The notes: generated from the sequence alone by a model not told the origin. Positions 9,371 to 18,762 are shown, numbered from the stretch's first letter. The stretch: DNA of 64,000 nt from Pedobacter sp. MC2016-05 (GCF_026239735.1 NZ_JAPIVT010000026.1:1-64000); one strand, 5' to 3'. Program-made: numbers and translations.

Positions 9371-10074
9371 TATTTACCTGGCTCTTCTAATAAATCAATA
9401 AAGTCAATTGCATCCGTTTCCATTTTTAGGATGATTTTTTCTACCATGATATTTAGAATATGGTAAAGTACGTATGCGATAATACCAATGATTAAACCTG
9501 TTGCTGAAGTGATCATTTTGGTATATAAACCACCAGAAATAGTCCCAATTTCAATAGCACCTTTAATGGATACCTGATGGAAAATTGTAATTACCCCAAC
9601 GATGGTACCTACGAAACCCAACATTGGAGCGATACCTGCAACAATACCTAGAATACTGATATTTTTCTCCAGTTTAGCAACCTCTAGTTTACCAACATTT
9701 TCAATAGCACCTTCAATTTCTTTAATGGGGCGGCCAATGCGTTTTAAGCCTTTTTGCAACATGCGACTAAGAGGGGAGTTGTTATTTCTTAACAGTGACA
9801 TTGCTCCATCTAAATTTCCAGATTGAATATATGATCTGATTTGTCCCATCAAATTCGACTCATCTTTCGTGGCCTTTTTGATGGTTAAATAACGTTCAAC
9901 GAATATGATTAAGGCTAAAAAGGCTAATAATGCCAAAGGTAGCATCACCCATCCACCTTTAAAAAGCAGATCAATGAAATGTAATTCTGGCTCTGGTTGA
10001 GTTAGTGCCTGGTTAACTGCATTCGCTGTATCTTGAAGTGCTTGTGTGGTGTCTTGAATTAATAAAGTTATCAT
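9370..10074 (-). CDS. exbB: ExbB/TolQ-family proton channel subunit
   Basis: The 234-residue MotA/TolQ/ExbB-family protein has a membrane helix near 43-65 (GGWVMLPLALLAFLALIIF), a cytoplasmic loop, and two later helices around 143-165 (GIVAGIAPMLGFVGTIVGVI) and 185-210. It forms the pentameric proton channel around ExbD. The GxAPMLGxxGTIxGxI signature is intact. Its ATG overlaps the stop of the HU-SPOR gene by one base (TAATG), and its stop overlaps exbD in the same way. Confidence 0.9.
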   Translation of the reverse strand: MITLLIQDTTQALQDTANAVNQALTQPEPELHFIDLLFKGGWVMLPLALLAFLALIIFVERYLTIKKATKDESNLMGQIRSYIQSGNLDGAMSLLRNNNSPLSRMLQKGLKRIGRPIKEIEGAIENVGKLEVAKLEKNISILGIVAGIAPMLGFVGTIVGVITIFHQVSIKGAIEIGTISGGLYTKMITSATGLIIGIIAYVLYHILNIMVEKIILKMETDAIDFIDLLEEPGK

Positions 10075-11546
10075 TATGGTTGTGTGTTGTTTTTTATTTC
10101 TTTAACGTAAAATCCTGTTCCTTTTAATCGTTTTTGTAGAATTTCTTTTTGCTTTTCTGCCTCTTCTTTAGTGGGGAAACTTGCAATACTCACCTTTTTT
10201 CTCCTGCCTTCCATTTTTGCAATAGTCGCATTCAGACCAATTTTTTTTACTTTTTCAATGTATCTTAATGCTGCTGCTTCTGTTTCGTAAGAAACTGCTA
10301 TTACATGAAACATTGATTTCTCTGTACCCAAAGGAGCATTAGATGGAGTTGGACTAACTTTTTTCAGCCTTGCAGAATCAACTTTTGGCGTAGCAATTTG
10401 ATTCGCTTTTAAAGTACTATCTGTTTTAGCTATCGAATCTTGTTTTGCCTTTGCAGTATCTATTTCTGTTTTTGGAGAATCTGGCAAAACTGCAGGTGTG
10501 GTAGTTTGTAACGCAGCCTGCTGCTTAAACAAATCTGGTTTGATAAAATAAATGATCACTCCAATCAAAAGAATTCCCAGAATGATGAGGAGTATTTTTG
10601 GCCAAATAGGTCTTTTTTCTTCCTCGAAGGTTTCTTGAACAATCGGATCGTGGCCAAATCGGTTTGGATGCTCGGCATGTTGCTCTTTAATAAACTCAGG
10701 CGCTGCAATTACAGGTTCATCTTCTGGAGTTTCATCTTCCAGATTAATATAAGTTTTTTCCGCTTCGCTTTCTGGCGTGTGCCCGAAACGGTTTGGATGT
10801 TCTTCATGTTGTTGAACAATACTTTCTGGCACCTCGATTTCCTCGTGTGTCAAAGCCCTTACTGCCTCCTCATCTTCCGGAGTATGGCCAAATCTGTTTG
10901 GATGTTCAGTATGTTGTTCTTTTATAAAATCTGGCGCATCAGTAACTTCTTCGCCTGATTTTGTAGTGTGTTTTAAAGTATTGCGCAAATCATCTTCTAC
11001 TTCATCCAATTTTACATTTTCAATAATAGGATGTATATGCGCTGTTTCTTTAGGCTGAATAGGTGCGTTTGGTGCTTCAGCTATTTCATCATATACCTCA
11101 TCATCTTTGTCAGTGGCATCTGTTTGCTGCTGATCTGAAATGATTTCAGGCAATGCGGGTAGACCATAAAATTCTGATCCGTAGTTTATATTTTTAGCCG
11201 CATCGAAGCTCAAGCCTTCGTGCTCAGTGAAATATAATCGACCCAAATTTTGAAGATCAGCCTCATGTTCCACTTCTAGTTTTTGGTTCACTTCATCTAT
11301 AAACTGTGAAATGTAATAAGATGAACTTTCGACAGAAATATTTCTTTCAGAAGCAATAAAATTGGTTAGGGCGTCATCATTTTCTACATCAGACGTAAAC
11401 GCCAGGGCATAACTGGGTGGCAAAAACGATTGTTTTTCCTTATCGTACCTGCCTGGAAACTTCTTTTTATAGAAGGTGCCCAAGCCGGTAATGCCAACTT
11501 CTTTGCGCTGTTGCAAAAGTTCCAAAAGGTATGATAAGATATCCAT
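10074..11546 (-). CDS. HU-CCDC81 / transmembrane / SPOR domain protein
   Basis: The 490-residue protein has three parts. Residues about 1-120 match the paired HU-like CCDC81 domains of Bacteroidota, with VGITGLGTFYKK like the DNA-binding HU core. An acidic linker follows, with three copies of a QHxEHPNRFGH motif (about 211-221, 246-256, 289-299). One membrane helix spans about 315-335, and a C-terminal SPOR domain covers about 412-485. Lys/Arg just before the helix suggest the N-terminus is inside. SPOR domains bind stripped glycan at division sites; HU-like domains bind nucleic acid. The gene overlaps exbB, implying a shared machine. A link between chromosome and septal wall is my inference, not shown. 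Confidence 0.8.
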   Translation of the reverse strand: MDILSYLLELLQQRKEVGITGLGTFYKKKFPGRYDKEKQSFLPPSYALAFTSDVENDDALTNFIASERNISVESSSYYISQFIDEVNQKLEVEHEADLQNLGRLYFTEHEGLSFDAAKNINYGSEFYGLPALPEIISDQQQTDATDKDDEVYDEIAEAPNAPIQPKETAHIHPIIENVKLDEVEDDLRNTLKHTTKSGEEVTDAPDFIKEQHTEHPNRFGHTPEDEEAVRALTHEEIEVPESIVQQHEEHPNRFGHTPESEAEKTYINLEDETPEDEPVIAAPEFIKEQHAEHPNRFGHDPIVQETFEEEKRPIWPKILLIILGILLIGVIIYFIKPDLFKQQAALQTTTPAVLPDSPKTEIDTAKAKQDSIAKTDSTLKANQIATPKVDSARLKKVSPTPSNAPLGTEKSMFHVIAVSYETEAAALRYIEKVKKIGLNATIAKMEGRRKKVSIASFPTKEEAEKQKEILQKRLKGTGFYVKEIKNNTQP

Positions 11547-11600
11547 TCCGGTAAAATTAAGCGTTTTTTCTAAACCTACGCAATAATTAATTTAATGTAT

Positions 11601-13298
11601 TTAAAATGAATAGGTTAGTCCGCCGAAAACATTTAACCCGTTAACCTGATAATATAAAAAGCGGTTATATTTAGAATTTAACAGGTTATTGGCTTTTGCA
11701 AAAACAGAAAATTTGTTGTTGATGCGATAATCTGCGCCGATGCCCAAATCTACAAATCCTTTAACTGTTTCTATCCGTTCGATGCTGGTGTTTGGCACCA
11801 AATACTGTAGTGGATTTACCGGTTGTTGAACATTAACTTTCGCTTTTACATCATCTTGCATTACCACAGCTGCATTAAAGCTCAGCTTTTTATTATAAGT
11901 ATAAACGAAGTTTGAGCTAACCTTTAATCCTGGTTTAAACCACGAATAAGTTTCTTGAGCAGGCTTCCAATCATCAATATTCAACTTCCCAGTCCACTTT
12001 AATGCATCACTTACCTGTATTGAGATTTCACCTTCTAAGCCAGTCAGTTTGGATTTGCCAAAATCATAAATCACATCAAACTTGTTAAAATTATCGAAGT
12101 TATTAATGAATAAAGGAAGATCGTCAAACTGCTTCATGTAAAAACGGGCTTTGTAGCCAAAGCCTGGTCCACCAGTTCCTTTAATACCCGCACTAATACT
12201 TAACTTTTCAACCGTATTTTTAATCAAGATATTGCTATTTAGCCACGGATTTTCATCTGTTAAGCCCTTCATTGAGTTTCTGTTTACATCACCCTTAACT
12301 TCTCCAAAAACCTGCAGATAATCAGGTATGAGGATGAAATCAGCAGTTACTGCTGGGAAAATTCTTGAACTGCTGAATGCACCGAATTCCTGAACGAAAT
12401 TTATTCCTGCCGTAACTTTTGCTCCTTTAACCTGCAAACGGATATATGGATTTAAGCGAAGTAAGTTATTTCCCACGCTTGTTAGCGCATCTTTGATGTT
12501 CCCAAACTCTGTAGATGCTGCCAAACCTAAATTAAATGAACTGATTCTTTTGTTTAGGTATCCATTTAATGAAAGATAACTTTCTTTAGCGTTAAAACGG
12601 TCATTCCATAAATAAGCATTAGCTTTCACCGCATAACTCAATGCGTCCTCATCTTCGGTGAAGTTTTTAACCAACTCACCCTCTAATTCTAAAAGCGTCA
12701 AAGCTTGTTTCTCAGGGTTTGGATTTAAGGTTGGGTTTGCATTATCCAAGCCGTAAAAGTAGGTGCCATTTCTTTCAAAATTTAAACGTCCACTTACTGT
12801 ATTTTCCTCTAAAATACTACGGCCAAAAATGCTTAATTGTTGTTGACTACTGTTTTGTTTATTTATTTTACCTTCCTGGCTAAAATGTTTAAAATAACCG
12901 CCAAGCTGTAAACCTTCATCTTTTCCCGTATTAAAGTAAGCTTCACCTAATAATGTAGAAAGTGAACCAAATGCGCCTTTCACATAATTATTTACTAAGA
13001 TACTTGCTTTCTCTTCTGCAAGCTGCTGCGCTTGTAATTTTTGAATATCACTGTTTAGCTCTAACTTTTTGTCTGTTACGCTGTAATTTAATTTCGCTTT
13101 ATAAGTTTTTACGTCATCCAAATTCGGACTTCTTCTCAGTTTAACGGCTTCAGCCAAAATAGGTTTGTAAGGGCGAACAACTTCAATCTCCTCACTCACT
13201 ACGGCCTTTTCTTCAGCTTTCTTCTCCTGTGCCTGGGCAGTTGTTAAACCAGCAGCAGCAAAAAACAGCAAACTATATATATATTTAATCGACTTCAT
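11601..13298 (-). CDS. Outer-membrane beta-barrel protein (TonB-receptor-like)
   Basis: The 565-residue protein has a signal peptide (about 1-23) and then an unusual KAEEKAVVSEEIEVVRPYKP segment, a short conserved stretch before the barrel. The rest shows alternating amphipathic strands ending in YQVNGLNVFGGLTYSF, a typical C-terminal barrel strand with terminal Phe. It resembles the barrel of TonB-dependent receptors but has no clear plug domain. It starts 4 nt after the TPR gene and lies 54 nt before the HU-SPOR gene, so it is probably the outer-membrane partner of the ExbB/ExbD/TonB-like motor. Ligand unknown. Confidence 0.72.
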   Translation of the reverse strand: MKSIKYIYSLLFFAAAGLTTAQAQEKKAEEKAVVSEEIEVVRPYKPILAEAVKLRRSPNLDDVKTYKAKLNYSVTDKKLELNSDIQKLQAQQLAEEKASILVNNYVKGAFGSLSTLLGEAYFNTGKDEGLQLGGYFKHFSQEGKINKQNSSQQQLSIFGRSILEENTVSGRLNFERNGTYFYGLDNANPTLNPNPEKQALTLLELEGELVKNFTEDEDALSYAVKANAYLWNDRFNAKESYLSLNGYLNKRISSFNLGLAASTEFGNIKDALTSVGNNLLRLNPYIRLQVKGAKVTAGINFVQEFGAFSSSRIFPAVTADFILIPDYLQVFGEVKGDVNRNSMKGLTDENPWLNSNILIKNTVEKLSISAGIKGTGGPGFGYKARFYMKQFDDLPLFINNFDNFNKFDVIYDFGKSKLTGLEGEISIQVSDALKWTGKLNIDDWKPAQETYSWFKPGLKVSSNFVYTYNKKLSFNAAVVMQDDVKAKVNVQQPVNPLQYLVPNTSIERIETVKGFVDLGIGADYRINNKFSVFAKANNLLNSKYNRFLYYQVNGLNVFGGLTYSF

Positions 13299-13302
13299 AA
13301 TT

Positions 13303-16300
13303 CTACTTCTTCTGGTTTAGTTTTTCTAGTTTCTCTTTGGCTGTCGGAATGATATCATCCTTTCCTTCGTAATTATCAATTATACTTAGAAGTGTACTTT
13401 TTGCTTGCAAGTTGTCTTTCAGGGCAACATAATTGTCAGATAACAAGATAAAGGCTTTAGCTACCCAATAATCATGTGAAGCCATGTTGTTCACAATATC
13501 AAAACATGTTTTAGTTGATGTTTTGAAATCGCCTTTGTTGTATTCGATAAGTGCAAGGTTGTATTTTGCCTCGGCAGCAGCAGCCGTCTTGGTTTTAGCC
13601 ACAACGTTTTTGAATTCTTTAACCGCCGTTGTAGTATCTCCTTTTAGCATATAAGCTTTACCAGAAAACAATCCAGAACTATTCTTTTCTTCTTCCGAAG
13701 CTTTTTCAGATTCGTTGGTCAGCTTAGCGTATTTCAACATATCATCAGGCATATTTAAAGCTGTATATGCTTTTAATAAGTTGTTGATGGCAAAACTGTA
13801 ATGTGCTTTGTAATCTGTTGTAGTTTCTAATCGTTTCAAATAAACAATTGCTTCATTATATTTTTTCTGGTTGAGGAACAATTGAGAAATACTCACTAGT
13901 GATCTTTCGGTATAGTCGCTTGTCCAATCATTTAATATAAATTCATAATCAGGTATTGCTTCATCAGGGCGGCCTAGTTTAACTAAAGATTCAGCTCTGA
14001 TAAATTTCGCTTCTTTTTCGTGGTTAGCTTTAGGGAATTTATCAAAATAAGCATTGACCGCCTGGAAAGCGCCGTTGGCATCGCCCTTTAAGTAAAGGTT
14101 ATTCGCCGCCGCAAATATGATATTGTCTTGCTCATTATTTGAATAGTTGCCTAGTGGAGTGGTGTTGGCATATTGGATAAATCCATTTGCATCACCTTTA
14201 TCTACATAAATGTTTTTAATAGATTCCATCGATTGTTTAGCCTCTTCAGACGTGGGATAATCGCGGATTACTTTTTTGAAGGATTCTAAAGCTACATCAT
14301 CCTGATCCTGGTTGTATTGAACCAATCCAATAGTCACTAATGCTTTTGGGACATAACTGCTACGTGGGTATTTTGCCACCAAAGCAACCAGATCAGATTT
14401 TGACTTATCAAAATCGCCTTTGTTAAAATAAGTGTAAGCTGTTTCAAAACCTGCATCATCTGCGTAATTAGAGTTGGGGAATTTTGACAACAAGGTTTGC
14501 ATGGTCGCAATTTTCGCATCGTATTGGTTTTCCAAACCCTGGATCATTCCTTTTTGAAAAGTGGCGTAATCTTCAGATGTAGTATGCCTGTCAATGATTC
14601 TGTTATAATTGGTCATCGCGTTTCCGTAAGTTTTATTTACGAAATAAGAATCGGCCAAACGAATAGTTGCATCATCAATGGTCTTTTGATCTTTATCATT
14701 TCCCTGAAGAAATTTCTCGAAATAGGTTGCTGCCTTGGCATATTTCTCATCCTCAAATGCAGAATAGGCGAGGGCATAATTGGCAAAATTATAAACGCCG
14801 GTTTTATCGGCATCAGGCATTTTCAAAAACTTTTCGAACGTAGAAACGGCTTCGCCATATTTCCGCAATTCGTACATGGCTTCGGCTTTCCAATAAGTAT
14901 TTAAAGCGTGGATCTCATTGTCTTCCGCAAATTTATCAGAACGTAAAAACATTGATAAGGCATTCGGAAATGCTCTTTCATTATAAAATTCTAAACCACG
15001 GAAATAAGTAACCTTTTGATAGGCTTCTTTAGCCTCAAGGGTTTTATCCGGAATCGGTTCCAAAATATCAACTGCCGCCTGATAGTTTTTAGTGGTTAAA
15101 AGTACTTCTCCTAATAGCGTTTTGGCTTCGTTAATTTTACGAGATTTTGGAAAAGTTTTCAAAAATCCTTGTGTTGCTTCTAAAGCTTGTTGATGGAAAT
15201 CTAACTCGTAGCTTAACTTGGCATAACTTAACCAGGCTTCTTCTTGAATGGTTTTATCAAAATCTAAACGTGAAGCTCTGAAAAATGCACTTTGCGCTTT
15301 TTGTTTGTTGCCCAATTGGATAAATGCCTTACCCAAAGTATGCATTCCATTTTGGAGATAAATGTCATCGTTGTTTAGTTTTTCTAAAATGGCAACAGAT
15401 TCTTTATACTTATTATTCTGGAACAACGAATATCCATATTGGTAAATGAATAAGTTGTTTTTGGTTTCGCTTTTATCTTTAGCATAAAACTCTAAAAAAT
15501 ACTTTTCAGCGTTCTTAAATTCCGATTTCGCAAAGTAAGAAGCGGCAACTAAACTCAACATTTCAGGTTCGAACTGTTGTTTGGTTTTTTGAATAGATTC
15601 TAGTGCATAGCTAATTACATCATCGTAGCGTTCGTCCAGGTAATACATCGAAGTGATGTAATATGGATAACTTGCTTCATAGGTTGGGGATCCTTTTAGC
15701 TTTTCAAAATTAGCTAATGCCGTTTTGTATTCTTTATTTAGGTAGTTGATATAAGCAAAATAATAAGTTGCACTTTCTTGGAAATCGCCTTCCTCTTTCT
15801 TTACTTTCTCAAATAGTGGTTCTGCTTTTTCATAGTCTTGCAACTCAAAATATGCGTAACCCTGTTTAAATTGATATTCGTTACGTTGTTTGGCTGATAG
15901 GGTAGACGGATCAGTTTTTTCGAACCATTCTAGTGCCTTTTTATAATTTTTTTGACCAAAATAAGTTTTTCCTACATAAAAATAGGCCAGTTTGGTATTT
16001 GGATTTAAAGGATAATCACGGATAAAAGCCTGGAATAAACTTTCTGCATCACTGTTAGTTAGTTCTAATGCACAAACTGCTGCATAAAACTTTGCATTCT
16101 CTTTAAGTAGAGATAGTTCGGCATTGCTTTCGGTTTGTGTAGACGGTTTATAGCTTTTTTGTTCAACAAGTTTAAACTGCTGTGCAGCAGCGGTATATTT
16201 TTCTTTGTCTAATAATTCTAAGCCAGTCTGGTAGTTTTTATTGAGGTTTTGCACTGCACTAACTTGCGCATAAGTGATAAAACTTCCTGCCATGAATAGC

Positions 16301-16326
16301 GGAATTAGTAAGTATTTTTTCTGCAT
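13303..16326 (-). CDS. Large periplasmic TPR protein (YbgF/CpoB-like)
   Basis: The 1007-residue protein has a signal peptide (cleavage near ITYAQ) and many tetratricopeptide repeats from about residue 30 to the end. Motifs such as YFYVGKTYFGQKNYKKALEWF recur. TPR arrays hold protein partners; Tol-Pal clusters of Proteobacteria contain a smaller TPR protein, YbgF/CpoB, that couples wall synthesis to outer-membrane constriction. The frame extends to a TTG at 16335, but the ATG at 16326 gives the proper signal peptide and sits 6 nt behind a near-consensus -7 box (CATATTTG, 16333-16340). It is the first gene of the operon reaching folC. The CpoB comparison rests on domain and context only. Confidence 0.82.
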   Translation of the reverse strand: MQKKYLLIPLFMAGSFITYAQVSAVQNLNKNYQTGLELLDKEKYTAAAQQFKLVEQKSYKPSTQTESNAELSLLKENAKFYAAVCALELTNSDAESLFQAFIRDYPLNPNTKLAYFYVGKTYFGQKNYKKALEWFEKTDPSTLSAKQRNEYQFKQGYAYFELQDYEKAEPLFEKVKKEEGDFQESATYYFAYINYLNKEYKTALANFEKLKGSPTYEASYPYYITSMYYLDERYDDVISYALESIQKTKQQFEPEMLSLVAASYFAKSEFKNAEKYFLEFYAKDKSETKNNLFIYQYGYSLFQNNKYKESVAILEKLNNDDIYLQNGMHTLGKAFIQLGNKQKAQSAFFRASRLDFDKTIQEEAWLSYAKLSYELDFHQQALEATQGFLKTFPKSRKINEAKTLLGEVLLTTKNYQAAVDILEPIPDKTLEAKEAYQKVTYFRGLEFYNERAFPNALSMFLRSDKFAEDNEIHALNTYWKAEAMYELRKYGEAVSTFEKFLKMPDADKTGVYNFANYALAYSAFEDEKYAKAATYFEKFLQGNDKDQKTIDDATIRLADSYFVNKTYGNAMTNYNRIIDRHTTSEDYATFQKGMIQGLENQYDAKIATMQTLLSKFPNSNYADDAGFETAYTYFNKGDFDKSKSDLVALVAKYPRSSYVPKALVTIGLVQYNQDQDDVALESFKKVIRDYPTSEEAKQSMESIKNIYVDKGDANGFIQYANTTPLGNYSNNEQDNIIFAAANNLYLKGDANGAFQAVNAYFDKFPKANHEKEAKFIRAESLVKLGRPDEAIPDYEFILNDWTSDYTERSLVSISQLFLNQKKYNEAIVYLKRLETTTDYKAHYSFAINNLLKAYTALNMPDDMLKYAKLTNESEKASEEEKNSSGLFSGKAYMLKGDTTTAVKEFKNVVAKTKTAAAAEAKYNLALIEYNKGDFKTSTKTCFDIVNNMASHDYWVAKAFILLSDNYVALKDNLQAKSTLLSIIDNYEGKDDIIPTAKEKLEKLNQKK

Positions 16327-16335
16327 CGGTTTCAA

Positions 16336-16628
16336 ATATGGTTGGTACTAAATTAGAAATAGTATCATGGTTTATCAACATAAGTAATTAACATCTGTTA
16401 ATAACACAAGTAAACGAAGGGTTTTCAAAATTGGTATAGAAGAAAGTTGAATGTTGAAAATTAGAGTGGTTGAGTAGTTCAATAGTCATTAGTTCATTGG
16501 TGAAATGAGCCAAAATTATCTAAGCAATTGATTGGGTAATAGGTTAACTATTAGTCAAAGTTTAACTTGCCAGAATGTGTCGCCCGCTAGTAACCAATGG
16601 CTAACGAACCAATGACTAGTAAACTAAT
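16336..16628. other. Intergenic region between pyrB and the TPR operon
   Basis: The stretch of 293 nt has no gene. It is AT-rich and carries an imperfect inverted repeat: TAGTCATTAGTTCATT (16483-16498) and its near complement at 16602-16618, which ends TGACTA. The sequence theme (TAATGAC / GTCATTA) recurs as a tandem array at 38041-38110. No T-tailed terminator is obvious downstream of pyrB. Confidence 0.6.
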
Positions 16629-17558
16629 TTACCCTTGGCTTGCCAGTAAATAAAGTACAGCCATTCTAACGGCCACACCATTTTCTACCTGCTCTAAAAT
16701 GATAGATTGCTTGCTGTCGGCAACATCACTTGTAATCTCCACACCACGATTAATCGGACCTGGGTGCATGATAATGATTTCCCTATCGAGGTTATCGAGA
16801 ATCTGTTTATTAAGGCCATACATCATGGCGTATTCTCTTAAAGACGGAAAATATTTAATATCCTGACGCTCCAATTGAATGCGAAGCATATTTGCTACAT
16901 CGCACCAATTCAGCGCTTTAATTAAGTTATGTTCAACTTTCACTCCAAGTTGATGAATGTGTTTTGGAATTAACGTGGTTGGTCCGCAAACCATCACTTC
17001 TGCACCTAAACGCTGTAGGCAGAGAATATTTGAGATTGCTACCCGAGAGTGCAAAATATCCCCAACAATAACCACTTTCTTTCCAGTCACATCGCCTAAT
17101 TTCTGGCGGATGGAGAAAGCGTCGAGTAAAGCTTGGGTTGGGTGTTCGTGAGCACCGTCTCCGGCATTTACAATTTGCGCTTTAACGTGTTTGCTCAAAA
17201 ACTGACCTGCTCCTGCATAGGGATGACGCATTACCACCATGTCGACCTTCATGGATAAAATGTTGTTCACCGTATCAATTAAGGTTTCTCCTTTGCTCAC
17301 CGATGAAGACGATGCGGCGAAATTAACCACATCTGCTGATAACCTTTTTTCAGCTAATTCGAAAGAAAGTTTGGTACGGGTTGAGTTTTCAAAGAAAATA
17401 TTGGCGATGGTAATATCACGAAGTGAAGGAACCTTTTTGATTGGCCTATTAATTACATCTTTAAAATTATCTGCAGTTTCGAAAATCAATTCGATATCAT
17501 TCCGGTTAATATCTTTAATGCCTAAAAGATGTCGGGTTGATAGTTTGTCGGCTGCCAT
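16629..17558 (-). CDS. pyrB: Aspartate carbamoyltransferase catalytic chain
   Basis: The 309-residue cytoplasmic enzyme joins carbamoyl phosphate and L-aspartate to N-carbamoylaspartate in pyrimidine synthesis. Carbamoyl-phosphate motif STRTKLSFE (about 56-64), the HRHP-like region MRHPYAG, HPTQALLDAF and a late HPGPINRG are all present, so it is catalytically complete. It follows pyrR with a 7-nt gap, forming a pyrR-pyrB operon. No pyrI regulatory chain is next to it. Length matches the class without regulatory subunit. Confidence 0.95.
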   Translation of the reverse strand: MAADKLSTRHLLGIKDINRNDIELIFETADNFKDVINRPIKKVPSLRDITIANIFFENSTRTKLSFELAEKRLSADVVNFAASSSSVSKGETLIDTVNNILSMKVDMVVMRHPYAGAGQFLSKHVKAQIVNAGDGAHEHPTQALLDAFSIRQKLGDVTGKKVVIVGDILHSRVAISNILCLQRLGAEVMVCGPTTLIPKHIHQLGVKVEHNLIKALNWCDVANMLRIQLERQDIKYFPSLREYAMMYGLNKQILDNLDREIIIMHPGPINRGVEITSDVADSKQSIILEQVENGVAVRMAVLYLLASQG

Positions 17559-17565
17559 TTTTATA

Positions 17566-18111
17566 TTATTGTTTTTCGGATAATAAAATCACTTTATCTT
17601 CACTTCCTTCACTTGCCCAAGTTACCTTCACTTGCTGCGAGTTTAAGCTATCTACCTGATGGCCAATATAATCAGGTTCGATAGGTAAATGTCTGCTAAA
17701 CCTACGATCAATAAGTACCAATAGTTCTACTTTCTCCGGGCGTCCATAAGCGAGCAAGGCATCAAGCGCAGCTCTAATGGTTCTGCCAGTCCAAAGAACA
17801 TCATCAATAAGGATAACTTTTTTCCCTTCAATAATGAAATCAATGGAATTGCTACTTGCAGTTACCAATCCGTCTTTGCGCCTAAAATCATCCCTAAAGA
17901 AAGTGATGTCGAGGTTTCCCTTTAAAATTTTCTTGTTCTTTAAGATGGTCTCGAGATCTTGATGAATGCGATCGGCAAGAAAAATCCCGCGCGGCTGGAT
18001 GCCAATCAAAACGGTATTTGCGAAATCGTCATGGTTTTCAATTAATTGATGGCAAAGCCTCTTAATTGTAATCTGAATTTTTTGTCCGTCAAGAATTGTT
18101 TTCTTTTGCAT
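17566..18111 (-). CDS. pyrR: PyrR bifunctional regulator / uracil phosphoribosyltransferase
   Basis: The PRTase-fold protein of about 181 residues has the PRPP loop VILIDDVLWTGRT near residues 98-110 and GIQPRGIFLADRI near 40-52, as in PyrR. PyrR proteins bind pyr mRNA leaders and can make UMP from uracil. The frame is open to 18183, but the ATG at 18111 starts the conserved MQKKTILDGQKI, and a perfect -7 box (18127-18134) lies inside the longer frame, ruling the upstream start out. That promoter leaves only about 10 nt of leader, too short for a classical PyrR attenuator here. It is followed by pyrB after 7 nt. Confidence 0.9.
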   Translation of the reverse strand: MQKKTILDGQKIQITIKRLCHQLIENHDDFANTVLIGIQPRGIFLADRIHQDLETILKNKKILKGNLDITFFRDDFRRKDGLVTASSNSIDFIIEGKKVILIDDVLWTGRTIRAALDALLAYGRPEKVELLVLIDRRFSRHLPIEPDYIGHQVDSLNSQQVKVTWASEGSEDKVILLSEKQ

Positions 18112-18126
18112 TGAAGAAGGATTGGG

Positions 18127-18134
18127 CAAATATA
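18127..18134 (-). promoter_or_regulatory. -7 box (TATATTTG) for pyrR-pyrB
   Basis: An exact TAnnTTTG match on the minus strand ends 15 nt before the pyrR ATG at 18111. It fixes the start codon and implies a very short leader. Confidence 0.6.
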
Positions 18135-18287
18135 GGGAAAAAGTAGAAAGTTGAAAGCAGAAAATTGAAAGTTCCCCCTGCAAATTATTAAAGTATTTGA
18201 TTGTTAATTTGTTGGATTTTGATTTTATATGGAAAATTGGAATCTTATTAGCACAACTGATCTACTATTCAAGTAAATAGGCTGTGA

Positions 18288-18317
18288 TTTGAATTCCCTA
18301 ACCTTAAATTACATTTG
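18288..18317 (+). promoter_or_regulatory. Promoter TTTG-N18-TACATTTG for DCC gene
   Basis: TTTG at 18288-18291, an 18-bp spacer and TACATTTG at 18310-18317 match the Bacteroidota housekeeping promoter. A second box, TATATTTG (18356-18363), ends 3 nt before the ATG at 18367 and would give a leaderless mRNA. Both may be used. Confidence 0.6.
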
Positions 18318-18366
18318 CAAGTGTTTATTCGAAATATAATAAGCGCTGAAGTTTTTATATTTGTGA

Positions 18367-18762
18367 ATGGAGAGGATAATTTTTTTCGATGGTGTTTGTA
18401 ACCTCTGTAATGCTTCTGTCCAGTTTGCGATTGAACGTGACAAGAAAAATCTGTTTAAGTTTACCGCTTTGCAGGGTGAATACGCCAAGGCTTTCTTGCC
18501 CAAATTAAATGTCGATCTAAGTCAACTTAATTCTATTATTCTACTTGAAGATGGTCAGCTTTATACAAAATCAACAGCTGCGTTAAAGATAGCCAGAAAA
18601 TTGAACGGCTTATGGCCAATACTCTATGTGTTTATCCTGGTTCCAAAATTCATTCGTGATTGGTTTTACGACATTATCGCCAAAAACCGCTATAAATGGT
18701 GGGGCAGGCAGGAGAGTTGCTGGCTACCCACAGCAGAACTAAGGCAGAAGTTTATCGATTAA
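18367..18762 (+). CDS. DCC-family thiol-disulfide oxidoreductase (DUF393)
   Basis: The 131-residue protein opens with IIFFDGVCNLCNASV, the defining D-x-x-C-x-x-C motif (D8, C11, C14) of the DUF393/DCC family, which is thioredoxin-like. The C-terminal half has a hydrophobic stretch (LWPILYVFILVPKFI). The substrate is unknown. The gene has a clear promoter, is divergent from pyrR, and its last 4 nt overlap the end of a small convergent gene. Confidence 0.8.
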   Translation: MERIIFFDGVCNLCNASVQFAIERDKKNLFKFTALQGEYAKAFLPKLNVDLSQLNSIILLEDGQLYTKSTAALKIARKLNGLWPILYVFILVPKFIRDWFYDIIAKNRYKWWGRQESCWLPTAELRQKFID

